Source of the DNA: G963668655 sp963668655
GTDB taxonomy: Bacteria > Myxococcota_A > SURF-8
Reading direction: 5' to 3'
DNA: 64,000 nucleotides
NCBI GenBank assembly: GCA_963668655.2
Contig: CAXXPQ010000002.1
Location: forward strand, 744,001 to 808,000
In this document: piece by piece, positions 1 through 9,263 of the stretch
Numbering within the stretch: position 1 is the first letter of the stretch
Layout of the letters: each line of letters opens with the position of its first letter
Made by a program: the position numbers and the translations under genes
Notes under the pieces: model-generated
Database searches by the model: none
The model's input: only the letters and a program-made list of their open reading frames with translations
What the model was told of the DNA's origin: nothing

Positions 1-2
1 GC

Positions 3-3000
3 CGTCTGCTGGTCGAGGGCGATTCCAGCCTGCGGGTCATCGGAATGAACTACGATCCGGCCACCTCCACCCCGCCGATCAACCTGGATCGGAATAACAA
101 TTCCGAATCCGCGCTTCACATCGACGGAGCGAATGTCTACATCGGCCCTTATGAAGACGGAACGCCGGTGGCTTTCACCACAAACGTCGGCGATGTTCCC
201 CTGGCGATCTTCATCGGAGACAGTTCCTGGATCGATCTGGAAAACGGCGGCAGCATTTTCATCGACAACCAGGATCCGGATTCCGGCTGGGACTTTTACC
301 TGGGCGAAAACAACCAGATGACCATGGCCACGGATTCCCGGCTTTCCGTGGACCGGAGTCTGTTCATCGACAACCCGGCCACCCTGGTCAGCAACGGCGC
401 GTTTTTCTACGCCGGCACGGGCGTCGCCAGTTCCGGCGGCGAGTTGAACATCGCGGATTGCACGAACTGCACCTTCAACACGGACACCGAGTTCATCGTC
501 AATGGAAACTTCTCCACGTCGGGCGACTTCACCGGAAATCTGGTGAAAGTCACCATGAAGGGCGACTCCTCGGTCATCAGTACGACGGCCTCGGTGAAGA
601 GTCTGTACGTGGAGGAATCCGGCGCGGGCGCAACCTCCCTGGCCGCCTCGCCGAGCGAACCCAATTTCCTGGAGGAAGTCTTCATCGCCGCCGGCGGCGC
701 GCTGACGGTGCCGCCCAATACCTCCCTCGTCATGGCCGCGAACTCCGTGGTCAATGTCTACGGAACCCTGACTCTGGACGGCATCCCCACCGGCGCCGCC
801 ACGATCACCAGCACCAGTCCCACCGTGGATTTCTATGAAATCCTGGTTTATTCCGGAGGCACCTTCGCGGCGCGGGAATGCGTGGTGGAATCCATGAACC
901 GCTACGGCCTGGTCATCAAACCCGGAGCGATCATCGATCCCACGTACAAACTGGACTACTGTCGTTTCCGGAACAACGACACCTCCTCCGTGGCTCCAGA
1001 TTATTCCGTCTACCTGACCATCGAAAACGACCAGTCGCTCATCGTGGACAACGCCCGCTTCATCAGCCCCAACGATCCGCCCACCGGACAGGAGCGTAAC
1101 GTCAAGAAACTGATGGGAAGCGGATTCATCGTTTTCGTTAACGAACAGTGCCTGACCGGCGAAGCCGACTGCGACGCCGGTTCGGACCTGTCCGGCGACA
1201 TGTACGAATTCGACAGTCTGGACCGCATCTTCTGGACCCTCCCGGAGGCCGAGTTCGCAGACATGAGCATCGGAAACGCTCCGCTGAATTCCGAAATGGG
1301 ACTCATCGAGCAGTACATTTTCAAGAAAACGTCCAACCTGGGAGAACGCTTCTGCATCTATGAACAGGACAGCGGCTACTTCGTGGACGCCTCCACCTCC
1401 CTGGCCGGAACGGAGTGTTACTGGGGCGACTTCGACTTCTACGGCGGCCTGGACGGCTATTCGCTCATCACAGACGATTACACGTCCTTCAATTTCCAGA
1501 TTCAGGCCAACATCGTTCTGGATCTCACCGACACCACCTGCGATCCCATCTGCGCGGACGGAGAGTGCTGCATCAACGGAACCTGCGGAGACTGCTGCGA
1601 TCCGGGCTGCGGCGCGCATGAAACCTGTTCCAACGACGCCGGCGATTGCGGCGGAGCGGCCCCCTGCTGCGTGACGATTCCGGCCTGCAAGGACAATCCG
1701 GACCTCGGCATCACGGACCACTGCTACATCGAAACCGAATGGTCCGATCCCTGGCCCATCGGCCCGACGCCGGACCGCACCCCGCCCACGGATCCGGCCG
1801 CTCCCTCGGCCGTCCAGGACACGGACGAGGACTACCTGAGCCTCTCCTGGGGTTCCAGCCGGGATCTGGTCGGCCCGTCCCCGAATGTGGATTACATCGT
1901 TCTGCGCGGACTCGGCGACGACATTCACGATGTCTCCGGCGCCGCGCCTTTCGGCGTGGAACCCGGCAACTACCGGCCTCTGAAGGGAGAATGGGACAGC
2001 TTCCAGGAGGAATACGACGACGAATTCACCATTCCGTGGGTGACCAACGGCACACCGGACGATTTTTGGGTGTTGGAAGACGGCGTGGCGAAGGGACATT
2101 ACACGGACCCGACCCCGGCTCCCGCGGACGGCGACGCCGACGACGATGCCGAGGCGGACGAGGAGGAAGACACCAATTACAAAGGGCGGGCGATCCTCAG
2201 CCTGACCGATCAGCCCCCCGCCGACCCGAAATACGACCTGTCCAACGGGTACCTGCTCTCGGTGGAAGCCACCAAGGTTTCAGGTGACAACGGCGTGGAA
2301 ATCATGTTCCAGTATCTGGACAAGTACGTCATCTGGGCCGTGGGCGAGGAATCCGAGGCCGACCCGGGAACGTATCGTTCCATCGTCTACAGCGACCCCA
2401 TCGACCGCTCCCGCACGGATCCCGACACCCGCCCCTTCGAGATGACGCCGGGCCTCTGGTACAAGCTGATGGTGTACGTCAAGGGCAACCTGGCCCGGGG
2501 ATTCATCGACGGCGTGCAGATGTGGGAAATGCAATACAACACCATCAACGGCGACGATCGGGCCAACGGCATCGGTCTGCGCCTGGACCGCACCACGGCC
2601 TTCTTCGACAACTTCATGCTGGCTCCCTTCCTGACCACCAGCGAGGCGGGCGGTACGAACAGCTTCGAGGACACCTACGCCCTGGACGTGTCCGCGCCGG
2701 GAACTCCGGAATACGAAGACACGGACGTGGAGGCCCTGGGCGAATCCTCCCTGCGCGTCCACACGCGCACCCCGGAGTCGGATCAGAATTCCCCCGCCCT
2801 GGGAGACGACAAGGGCACGGAATACCATTACGTCACCATTGCGGTGGACTCCATCGGAAACAGCACGGCGGAAATCGAGAACCCCCGGCCGTCCCGCTCC
2901 GGTCATCCGGACGGCGTTCCCATGGCGGAACCGGCGGCTCCCGTCTCCATCCGCCCCGGCATCATGGAACGGCTGCGTAACGGCGAGATCACTCGGGAAG

Positions 3001-6000
3001 AAGCCCTGGCCCAGTCCGTTCTGGGACGCGCCATGGCCCTGTCGGGAGGTTACGAAATCGACCGCCCCCTGGCGGCGGCTCCCGCCAATCCCTACATGGC
3101 CACCATGGCGTCGGGTCTGCTCGCCCAAAGCACCATGGCCGACCGCGCGCCGCCGGATCTGTATACCGGCGTGGTGGCCAAGGGCTATCAGTACAGCCAC
3201 ATGCGTTTCCTCTACGAGGGAGACAATCCCTGTCTGAACTTCACGGATCTGATTCCGGACACCAACGCGCGCACCGACGCCGCCACCGTGGACGAGACCG
3301 GACTGGCCGGAAATACGCCGCGCTCCTACAAGTGGCGCTCCTGCGACTCCAAGACGGATCCGAAAGACGACATGAACTGCGGAAGCTGGCGGGGCGGCAT
3401 CCCGTGCAGCACCATCAACGACTGCCCCATCGGCCGGGGATACGTGGCCTGCGCCATGTTCCGCCGCGACGACAGCGACCAGACCTATTGCACCACCGCC
3501 GGCGTCCGGGGAGCCCACACCTGCACGACCATCGCCGACTGTCCGGACTGCCCGGACGGCACTTCGAACTGCGAGCTTCGGGACCGTTACGCGGCCTGCG
3601 TGGCCTACGGCGCCACGAGTTACTGCACCCAGGCCAATTGCCGCCTGGGCGTCACGCGCTACACCCTGGCCACCACACCGCCCAAGCCCGATCTGGACAT
3701 CCTTCTGTCCGGCGGCGACCCGGTGGCGGGAAAACTGCACACGGAGTTCGACAACCCGGCCACGCCTCCCCCGGCGTACAACCGTTACGGAACCAAGTTC
3801 CTGACCTTCGCCTTCACCGCCGAGGAAGCGGGAGAATGCGTGGAAGGGGGCGATTACGAACTGGCGGGCTTCGTGAACGCCGCCGGAGAAATCGTCACGC
3901 CCTGCGCCGTCAGCGCCGTTCCGGGCTGCGTGAACGCCGACGCGGCATCTCTGGAACCCTTCTGGACCACCTCCCGTTCCCGCGACATGGTGAACCTGGA
4001 AGGCGACAAGTGGCACTGCATCAAGGTCATGGCCCGAAACGGCGACGCGGTGACCACCGGCCTTTTGGACGGATGGACGGACGCCTGGACCGGCTGGTCC
4101 CCCATGAGCGACGAAGCCATTGCGCCCGCCGTTCCGGAAATCAAGCCCGGAACCCTTCAGGTGCTTTACGGCGTCAACAATGCCGTGGGCGAATCCCGCG
4201 CGGCGGCCGTGGACGGCGTCAACTACCAGGAAGTGCGTTTCACCATCACGGACGACAACAACCGTTCCGGCAGTACGGCCAACCCGGCTTACTACTACAA
4301 CAACATCGAATCCATCTACCTGCGCGTCTCCCCCCACGGCGTCTGGACCGGCATGGGAGACAAGAAGCGCGGACTGTTCATGGCGTCCTACGACTCCGGT
4401 ACGGACAACTGGAGCCTCCAGGAGGTTCCCCCGGACGATCCGAACTACGGCAACAACCGGGTGCAGTTCTTCGACAACACCCATCCTTCCGCTCCCAGTT
4501 CCGTCACGGCCAACGGATCGGAACTGGACGTGGTCTTCCGCTGGTCGCTGAACAGCAGCGGCGCGGACTACGGACACGACCAGGATCAGGGCGTTGAAAT
4601 CAAGATCATCGACGCCCAGGGCGGATACCTGGATTGGGACGTGGAACGCCAGGGAACCTGCGACAAGGTCTTCCACACCTCTTTCCCGCCCCAGTCCCCC
4701 ACGCTGGTTTCGCCCGCGGCCGATCAATGGACCAACGGCAACAGCTTCCGCTTCGAAACCTGGGGCCACATCGATCGCGACCGGGCCTACCTGTACGACC
4801 TGTTCGCCTTCTGCAACGCCAACGGCACCTGCCCGCCGGGGCTGACGGAAGCCTACAACTGTCTCGACGGCCCCAGTTCCGTGGGCGACACCGTGGAATA
4901 CCGCCTCAGCATCTACGACGGCGTCGATATGGGCGGCCAGTGCTCCGGAACCCTGATGGCCCAGACGGCCTGGATCGAAGGCGTCTTCAACAACCTGCCG
5001 ACACCTGACGTATACGATTTCGCCCAGGATGTGGATCTCTCGTCCCTGTCGGACGACTACTATCACTGGTGCATGGAAGCCCGCGACCAGCACGATTACG
5101 CGGCCGAGGGCAGCCCCGCCGCCCTGCACACGGTGGAACCGGCCATGACCTACATGTTCGGCCTGGATCGCCACGCTCCCTCGATGAACGACATCCAGGT
5201 CTACGTCACCGCCGATCCTCTCTCCGAGGACATCACACCGCTTTCAGGAAGCTGGCACCTCTACAACGATATCACTATCGCCTGGGAGGAAGGAAACGTG
5301 AACCCGGACGGCCAGTCGGTGTTCAGCCCGCTGTCCGCCTACCACATCGCCCTGATTCCCGGCGGCCCGGAGGTTCGGGTCACCGATCCGGCGGACGCCG
5401 CAGGAGTGGACAAATGGATCGTGCCGCCGGGGTCGCTGAACTACACCCTGGACATTCCCACCATCGCCACGCCGGGCATGTACCAGGTGGGCGTGCAACT
5501 GGTGGACGAGGCGGGCAACCGCTCCGACGCCCATTGGTACGACCTGCGCGTCGATACGGATACCATTCAACCACCGCTGATCTCCTCCACGACCCACCCG
5601 GACGAAACCCTGATCTATTGCAACGTGGGAGAAACGCCCTCCGATACCGGCACCATTCCGGTGGGCGATCCGGAGGCCTACACCCCGGTCTTCAACATCA
5701 CCGATCCCATCATGGCCAACGTGGCGGAATACGTCACCGCCGGCGTCTGCGCGGACGCGGCCACCTGCGACCTCTCCCTGGGCATCATGTACGGCTACTC
5801 CTGGACGCTCGACAAGGTGGAGGCGGACCAGCCGGACCTCAACGTGGAAGACACCTTCCATCCCGGGAAACTGACGGACTGTGGCGTGGTGGACGACGAC
5901 GAGCCGGGAAGCTGTTACGCGGCCGAACCGCCCTGCTCCGAGGTCGAGGGTCAGAACTGCACGGATTCGGACATCATCACCAACGACGCCGGCGGCAACT

Positions 6001-7151
6001 ACGACAGCCGCTTCCACTGGTACGGCGCCAACGAACTCGACGGCCTGTTCCACGACATCAAGTACACGCTGGTCTACAACGGCGACACTCAGCAGTCCGG
6101 CGTGTTCTATTACAAACTGCGCGGCTGGTCCGAATCGGGGCTGGCCACCACCGTTGCGACGTACCGGGTCAACGTCTGCAACTGCACCACCACCGACGAG
6201 CCCTGCAAGGACGCTCCCGGAAGCCGCAGCGGCGGCCCCTCGTCCAAACCCATGGCCCGTTTCGAGGGCGGCTCGTTCAGCCTGCACGGCGGAACCGCAA
6301 AGGAAGAGGAAGTCGCCGTGTCGCCCTTCGCCCTGGATCAGTCCGAAATCACGAACGCCGAATACACCCGCTGCGTGGCGGAAGGCGTCTGTCCGGCTCT
6401 GCCGGAGGAATGGACCGATTCCAAGACCCGAAAAGGCTACGCCACCGACCCGGATTTCGCGGACCATCCGGTGCTGAACGTCACCTGGGACATGGCCCAG
6501 ACCTATTGCGGCTGGCAGGAAAAGCGGCTGCCCACGGAACTGGAATGGCGCTACGCCGCCCAGAGCCTGGTCCGCGAGGTTCCGGACGGAATGGACGCCA
6601 GCTTCGGCAACGAACTCTACGCCACGGGCGATACCGCTCCGGCGGACGAACATCACGGCCCCGCGCTTCCGGAAAACGTCCGGGTGCTCAACCTCTTCGA
6701 CAACGTCAGCGAATGGGTGGCCGACTGGTGGCTGCCGGAAGAGGCGCTGGACTACGGTGAAATGCCGCTCGGACCGGAAGATGCGGAAACCTGTTCCCTG
6801 CGCTGCCGCAAGACGGTGGAAAACATCCTGGACGGCGAGAAAAAGCAGCTTCAGGGCGTCGGCATCGATCCCGCGTTCGGGAACATCCGCGCGGACGAAC
6901 TCGACCGTTGCGACGATCAGTGCGGCCGCAAGGTGCTGCGCGGCGGTTCCTTCGAAATGCAGGTCATTCCCGTGGATTACCGCGACGCCATGGCCCCGGA
7001 CGACGCCTCCTCCCATGTCGGCTTCCGGTGCGCCAAGGACGTGAAATCCCTGGCCGAAGGCCTGACGCTGCCCAAGAACGTGCGCACCATCCAGACGGAT
7101 CCCCTGCGGCTTCCCGGTCAACAGACCCTGAACCTGGAGCATCGGGACTGA
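3..7151 (+). CDS. Giant modular surface protein, C-terminal SUMF1-like domain (5' end outside window)
   Basis: The reading frame is open to the left edge, so the true start is off-window; the first internal ATG is at 45 (2368 residues from there). Counting from that Met: about 1-470 is repetitive, Gly/Asp/Thr-rich and beta-helix-like. About 498-541 is a dense Cys-rich module, and 675-862 resembles a concanavalin/LamG-type sandwich preceded by an acidic DGDADDDAEADEEED tract. About 2066-2335 is a formylglycine-generating-enzyme/SUMF1-type domain (RLPTELEWRYAA, NVSEWVADWW, LRGGSFE, VGFRC). In known families this fold is either an oxidase or a structural binding module; here it terminates a secreted or surface protein, so a structural or ligand-binding role is more likely (inference). 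A strong hairpin terminator follows directly. Exact substrate and localisation are unknown. Confidence 0.8.
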   Translation, partial: RLLVEGDSSLRVIGMNYDPATSTPPINLDRNNNSESALHIDGANVYIGPYEDGTPVAFTTNVGDVPLAIFIGDSSWIDLENGGSIFIDNQDPDSGWDFYLGENNQMTMATDSRLSVDRSLFIDNPATLVSNGAFFYAGTGVASSGGELNIADCTNCTFNTDTEFIVNGNFSTSGDFTGNLVKVTMKGDSSVISTTASVKSLYVEESGAGATSLAASPSEPNFLEEVFIAAGGALTVPPNTSLVMAANSVVNVYGTLTLDGIPTGAATITSTSPTVDFYEILVYSGGTFAARECVVESMNRYGLVIKPGAIIDPTYKLDYCRFRNNDTSSVAPDYSVYLTIENDQSLIVDNARFISPNDPPTGQERNVKKLMGSGFIVFVNEQCLTGEADCDAGSDLSGDMYEFDSLDRIFWTLPEAEFADMSIGNAPLNSEMGLIEQYIFKKTSNLGERFCIYEQDSGYFVDASTSLAGTECYWGDFDFYGGLDGYSLITDDYTSFNFQIQANIVLDLTDTTCDPICADGECCINGTCGDCCDPGCGAHETCSNDAGDCGGAAPCCVTIPACKDNPDLGITDHCYIETEWSDPWPIGPTPDRTPPTDPAAPSAVQDTDEDYLSLSWGSSRDLVGPSPNVDYIVLRGLGDDIHDVSGAAPFGVEPGNYRPLKGEWDSFQEEYDDEFTIPWVTNGTPDDFWVLEDGVAKGHYTDPTPAPADGDADDDAEADEEEDTNYKGRAILSLTDQPPADPKYDLSNGYLLSVEATKVSGDNGVEIMFQYLDKYVIWAVGEESEADPGTYRSIVYSDPIDRSRTDPDTRPFEMTPGLWYKLMVYVKGNLARGFIDGVQMWEMQYNTINGDDRANGIGLRLDRTTAFFDNFMLAPFLTTSEAGGTNSFEDTYALDVSAPGTPEYEDTDVEALGESSLRVHTRTPESDQNSPALGDDKGTEYHYVTIAVDSIGNSTAEIENPRPSRSGHPDGVPMAEPAAPVSIRPGIMERLRNGEITREEALAQSVLGRAMALSGGYEIDRPLAAAPANPYMATMASGLLAQSTMADRAPPDLYTGVVAKGYQYSHMRFLYEGDNPCLNFTDLIPDTNARTDAATVDETGLAGNTPRSYKWRSCDSKTDPKDDMNCGSWRGGIPCSTINDCPIGRGYVACAMFRRDDSDQTYCTTAGVRGAHTCTTIADCPDCPDGTSNCELRDRYAACVAYGATSYCTQANCRLGVTRYTLATTPPKPDLDILLSGGDPVAGKLHTEFDNPATPPPAYNRYGTKFLTFAFTAEEAGECVEGGDYELAGFVNAAGEIVTPCAVSAVPGCVNADAASLEPFWTTSRSRDMVNLEGDKWHCIKVMARNGDAVTTGLLDGWTDAWTGWSPMSDEAIAPAVPEIKPGTLQVLYGVNNAVGESRAAAVDGVNYQEVRFTITDDNNRSGSTANPAYYYNNIESIYLRVSPHGVWTGMGDKKRGLFMASYDSGTDNWSLQEVPPDDPNYGNNRVQFFDNTHPSAPSSVTANGSELDVVFRWSLNSSGADYGHDQDQGVEIKIIDAQGGYLDWDVERQGTCDKVFHTSFPPQSPTLVSPAADQWTNGNSFRFETWGHIDRDRAYLYDLFAFCNANGTCPPGLTEAYNCLDGPSSVGDTVEYRLSIYDGVDMGGQCSGTLMAQTAWIEGVFNNLPTPDVYDFAQDVDLSSLSDDYYHWCMEARDQHDYAAEGSPAALHTVEPAMTYMFGLDRHAPSMNDIQVYVTADPLSEDITPLSGSWHLYNDITIAWEEGNVNPDGQSVFSPLSAYHIALIPGGPEVRVTDPADAAGVDKWIVPPGSLNYTLDIPTIATPGMYQVGVQLVDEAGNRSDAHWYDLRVDTDTIQPPLISSTTHPDETLIYCNVGETPSDTGTIPVGDPEAYTPVFNITDPIMANVAEYVTAGVCADAATCDLSLGIMYGYSWTLDKVEADQPDLNVEDTFHPGKLTDCGVVDDDEPGSCYAAEPPCSEVEGQNCTDSDIITNDAGGNYDSRFHWYGANELDGLFHDIKYTLVYNGDTQQSGVFYYKLRGWSESGLATTVATYRVNVCNCTTTDEPCKDAPGSRSGGPSSKPMARFEGGSFSLHGGTAKEEEVAVSPFALDQSEITNAEYTRCVAEGVCPALPEEWTDSKTRKGYATDPDFADHPVLNVTWDMAQTYCGWQEKRLPTELEWRYAAQSLVREVPDGMDASFGNELYATGDTAPADEHHGPALPENVRVLNLFDNVSEWVADWWLPEEALDYGEMPLGPEDAETCSLRCRKTVENILDGEKKQLQGVGIDPAFGNIRADELDRCDDQCGRKVLRGGSFEMQVIPVDYRDAMAPDDASSHVGFRCAKDVKSLAEGLTLPKNVRTIQTDPLRLPGQQTLNLEHRD

Positions 7152-7163
7152 ACGACAAACCAC

Positions 7164-7199
7164 GCGGGTGGACGGAAGTTCCGTCCACCCGCCGTTTTC
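7164..7199 (+). terminator. Rho-independent terminator after the SUMF1-domain protein
   Basis: A perfect 14-bp stem (GCGGGTGGACGGAA paired with TTCCGTCCACCCGC, one-base loop) lies 13 bp after the stop codon and is followed by a short T run (CGTTTTCG). It separates the giant gene from the next lipoprotein gene. Confidence 0.8.
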
Positions 7200-7263
7200 G
7201 AAAACTCGCCACGGAAAAAAGCAATCTCGGATTGCCCATCCCTTTATAAGGAGGAGCCCGCCG

Positions 7264-9171
7264 ATGACGCGCCTTATTCAAATCCCGGCCACGCTGCGGC
7301 GACCGATGCTGCTTCTGCTGATCGCGCTGATCTGGAACGCCATGTCCTGCGGCGGCGGAAACTCCAACTCGGACGGAGACGTGGAAGTGGAGGACGAGCC
7401 CCCGCCTACCTGCCTGTGCGGCGGAACCTGGCCCAACTGCAATCCCTGCGGGGACGGCGACACGGATGGGGACGGCGACACGGACGGAGACGGCGACACG
7501 GATGGGGACGGCGACACGGACGGGGACGGCGACACGGACGGGGACGGCGACACGGACGGCGATCTCGACGTGGACGGAGACAAGGACCACGACCGCGAAT
7601 ATCCGGACCTGGCGGACCAGGACATGCCCTGCGAGGGCTTCTGCACGGACGAAGACGTGGACAACTGCGACTGCCGGGAAGACGTGGATTGCCTGGGCAC
7701 CCAGTACTGCGACGGCTGCCACTGCCAGGATCTCGCGGACGGCGATCCCGAAACCTGCGAACAGAACTGCGCCTCCCACGCGGACTGCGATCTGTATCAC
7801 CTCTGCAACCCGGACAGCAACTGCTGCGAAAGCGAACTTCAGTATTGCGAGTATTGCACCTACGCCAGCGACTGCCCCGCCATGTGGCATTGCAACATCA
7901 ATACCAATTGCTGCACCTTCGAGTGCCGGGCCAATCAGTACTGCAAGCAGAATTACGGGTTGAACTACTGCTGTTCCTCCAAGGGGCGCTGCCTGCCGGA
8001 ACCCTGCCAGGAAGCCGGGGGCGACGGAGACGGAGAAGAGGAGGAGGAATGGTTCTGTAGCTCCTGCCTGGACTGCGAGGAAGCCTTCGGTACGGATTAC
8101 TATTGCAATGTGGACACGCGCAAATGCCTGCCCAAGGTGGAATGTTGCCGGGATTCCGAATGCACCGCCACCCCGGACAGCTATTGCGATCTGCACAGCA
8201 GCCAATGTATCGACCCCATCGTGCCGGAATACGGCTCCATCGGCGGCAAGGTTTACGTGGGCACGGATCCCCTGCTGGAGAAGTTCCACGTGGAGATTCG
8301 GAACGAATCCGGCATCGTGGTGGACGTGAAAGAACACCTGCGGCCGCTGTCGAACGGAACCAACTGGTCCGTAAATTATCTCTTCGAGGATCTGGACGAG
8401 GGTATATATCGCCTCTTCGCCCGGGGGGAGGTCTGGCTGACCGAAATGGAGGAATACTCCTTCAATCCGCTTCAGGTGCGCATCGAGGGCGGCACCCGAC
8501 ACTGGACCGGCATCAATTTCTATTTCGAGATGCAAAATCCCGAACTGGCCGAGGTGCAGGGAACGACCTATTTCCAGACCATCGTTCCGAACACCAACCT
8601 GCTGATCCAGGCCCTGAAACTGGACGATAACGAGACGGCCTGGAGCGTCGTCCAGGAAGTGGTCAATCCGGCCCAGACCCGGCCCTATAATCTGGTGGAC
8701 CTGAACGACGGCTCCTATTTGTTCCGCGCCATTCTGCGCAACTCTTCCGGCGTCCAACTGGACTCGGACTGGCGTTCGGCTCCCGTCGTCATCGATCTCG
8801 ACGCCGCCAGAACGGGCGCCCTGGTCATTTCCGATATGAATTTCTACTTCGGCCAGACGGTGGACGAGCTGGGAAGTATTCGCGGGTCCATCACCTATGC
8901 GCCGGACTACGACGGCTACACGTTCGCGGCCAAACTGTATCGCGGAAACGCCCCCTACGTGGTCTCGGAGGCCCGGCTGACCCTGCCGACCAATCCGTCC
9001 ACGCGGGTGATTCCCTATGCCTTCGAAAACATCGAGGACGGCTTGTATTCCATCAAGGCTTTCGCCACCCAGGGATCCACCACGGTGCAGGCCGCGCCCA
9101 CGGCCGGACCGTTCTATATCGAAACCGGCGGATCGAACGATCACTCGGGAGTGGGCATCGTGTTCGAATGA
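7264..9171 (+). CDS. Secreted lipoprotein with DGDTDG repeats, Cys-rich region and three beta-domains
   Basis: 635 residues. The start at 7264 is chosen because AAGGAGG lies just upstream (around 7249-7255) and a lipoprotein-type signal follows directly (hydrophobic LLLLIALIWNAMSC, Cys29). The longer upstream extension lacks a signal. Residues about 63-105 are an Asp/Gly/Thr tract built from a perfect 18-nt tandem repeat. Residues about 120-317 carry many Cys in short CxxC, CC and CxxxC spacings. Residues about 318-635 form three ~100-residue units that each begin with a Gly-x-(Ile/Val) strand motif (GSIGGKVYVG, AEVQGTTYFQT, GSIRGSITYA) and look like Ig-like beta-sandwiches. No enzyme motif is visible; probably a cell-surface structural or adhesive lipoprotein. 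The tract resembles calcium-binding thrombospondin-3-type acidic repeats, which is inference. Confidence 0.8.
   Translation: MTRLIQIPATLRRPMLLLLIALIWNAMSCGGGNSNSDGDVEVEDEPPPTCLCGGTWPNCNPCGDGDTDGDGDTDGDGDTDGDGDTDGDGDTDGDGDTDGDLDVDGDKDHDREYPDLADQDMPCEGFCTDEDVDNCDCREDVDCLGTQYCDGCHCQDLADGDPETCEQNCASHADCDLYHLCNPDSNCCESELQYCEYCTYASDCPAMWHCNINTNCCTFECRANQYCKQNYGLNYCCSSKGRCLPEPCQEAGGDGDGEEEEEWFCSSCLDCEEAFGTDYYCNVDTRKCLPKVECCRDSECTATPDSYCDLHSSQCIDPIVPEYGSIGGKVYVGTDPLLEKFHVEIRNESGIVVDVKEHLRPLSNGTNWSVNYLFEDLDEGIYRLFARGEVWLTEMEEYSFNPLQVRIEGGTRHWTGINFYFEMQNPELAEVQGTTYFQTIVPNTNLLIQALKLDDNETAWSVVQEVVNPAQTRPYNLVDLNDGSYLFRAILRNSSGVQLDSDWRSAPVVIDLDAARTGALVISDMNFYFGQTVDELGSIRGSITYAPDYDGYTFAAKLYRGNAPYVVSEARLTLPTNPSTRVIPYAFENIEDGLYSIKAFATQGSTTVQAAPTAGPFYIETGGSNDHSGVGIVFE
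7453..7560 (+). repeat. 18-nt in-frame tandem repeat, 6 copies
   Basis: Six consecutive copies of GACGGCGACACGGAYGGR, encoding the Asp-Gly-Asp-Thr-Asp-Gly linker of the lipoprotein. Copies differ only at two wobble-like positions. Because the unit is a multiple of three, copy-number change would alter linker length without breaking the frame. Confidence 0.95.
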
Positions 9172-9187
9172 AATCACGCGGGATTCG

Positions 9188-9217
9188 TTGACGAAAGCCC
9201 GCTCCGGCGTGTACAAT
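9188..9217 (+). promoter_or_regulatory. Candidate sigma70-type promoter for the 336-residue DGD lipoprotein
   Basis: TTGACG (9188-9193), an 18-bp spacer and TACAAT (9212-9217), placed 47 bp upstream of the lipoprotein ATG and just after the previous stop codon. Spacing and both hexamers are close to consensus; no experimental support. Confidence 0.6.
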
Positions 9218-9263
9218 ATTCGGGTTGCGTTGTCACAGGCGAACCTGATCGAGGAGGTATCCG

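Noticed and set aside
2280..5174. A 964-codon minus-strand frame inside the giant surface protein
   Set aside because: Antisense shadow of codon bias; no start signal or domain, and the plus-strand frame has coherent domains and a terminator.
6900..7151. A diversity-generating retroelement acting on the SUMF1-like C-terminus
   Set aside because: No reverse transcriptase, accessory gene or template repeat is visible within the window; the left flank is unknown.
6964..9216. A 750-codon minus-strand frame across the DGD lipoprotein
   Set aside because: Its repetitive VAVPIRVAV segment is just the antisense reading of the 18-nt repeat; the plus-strand gene has a ribosome-binding site and lipobox.
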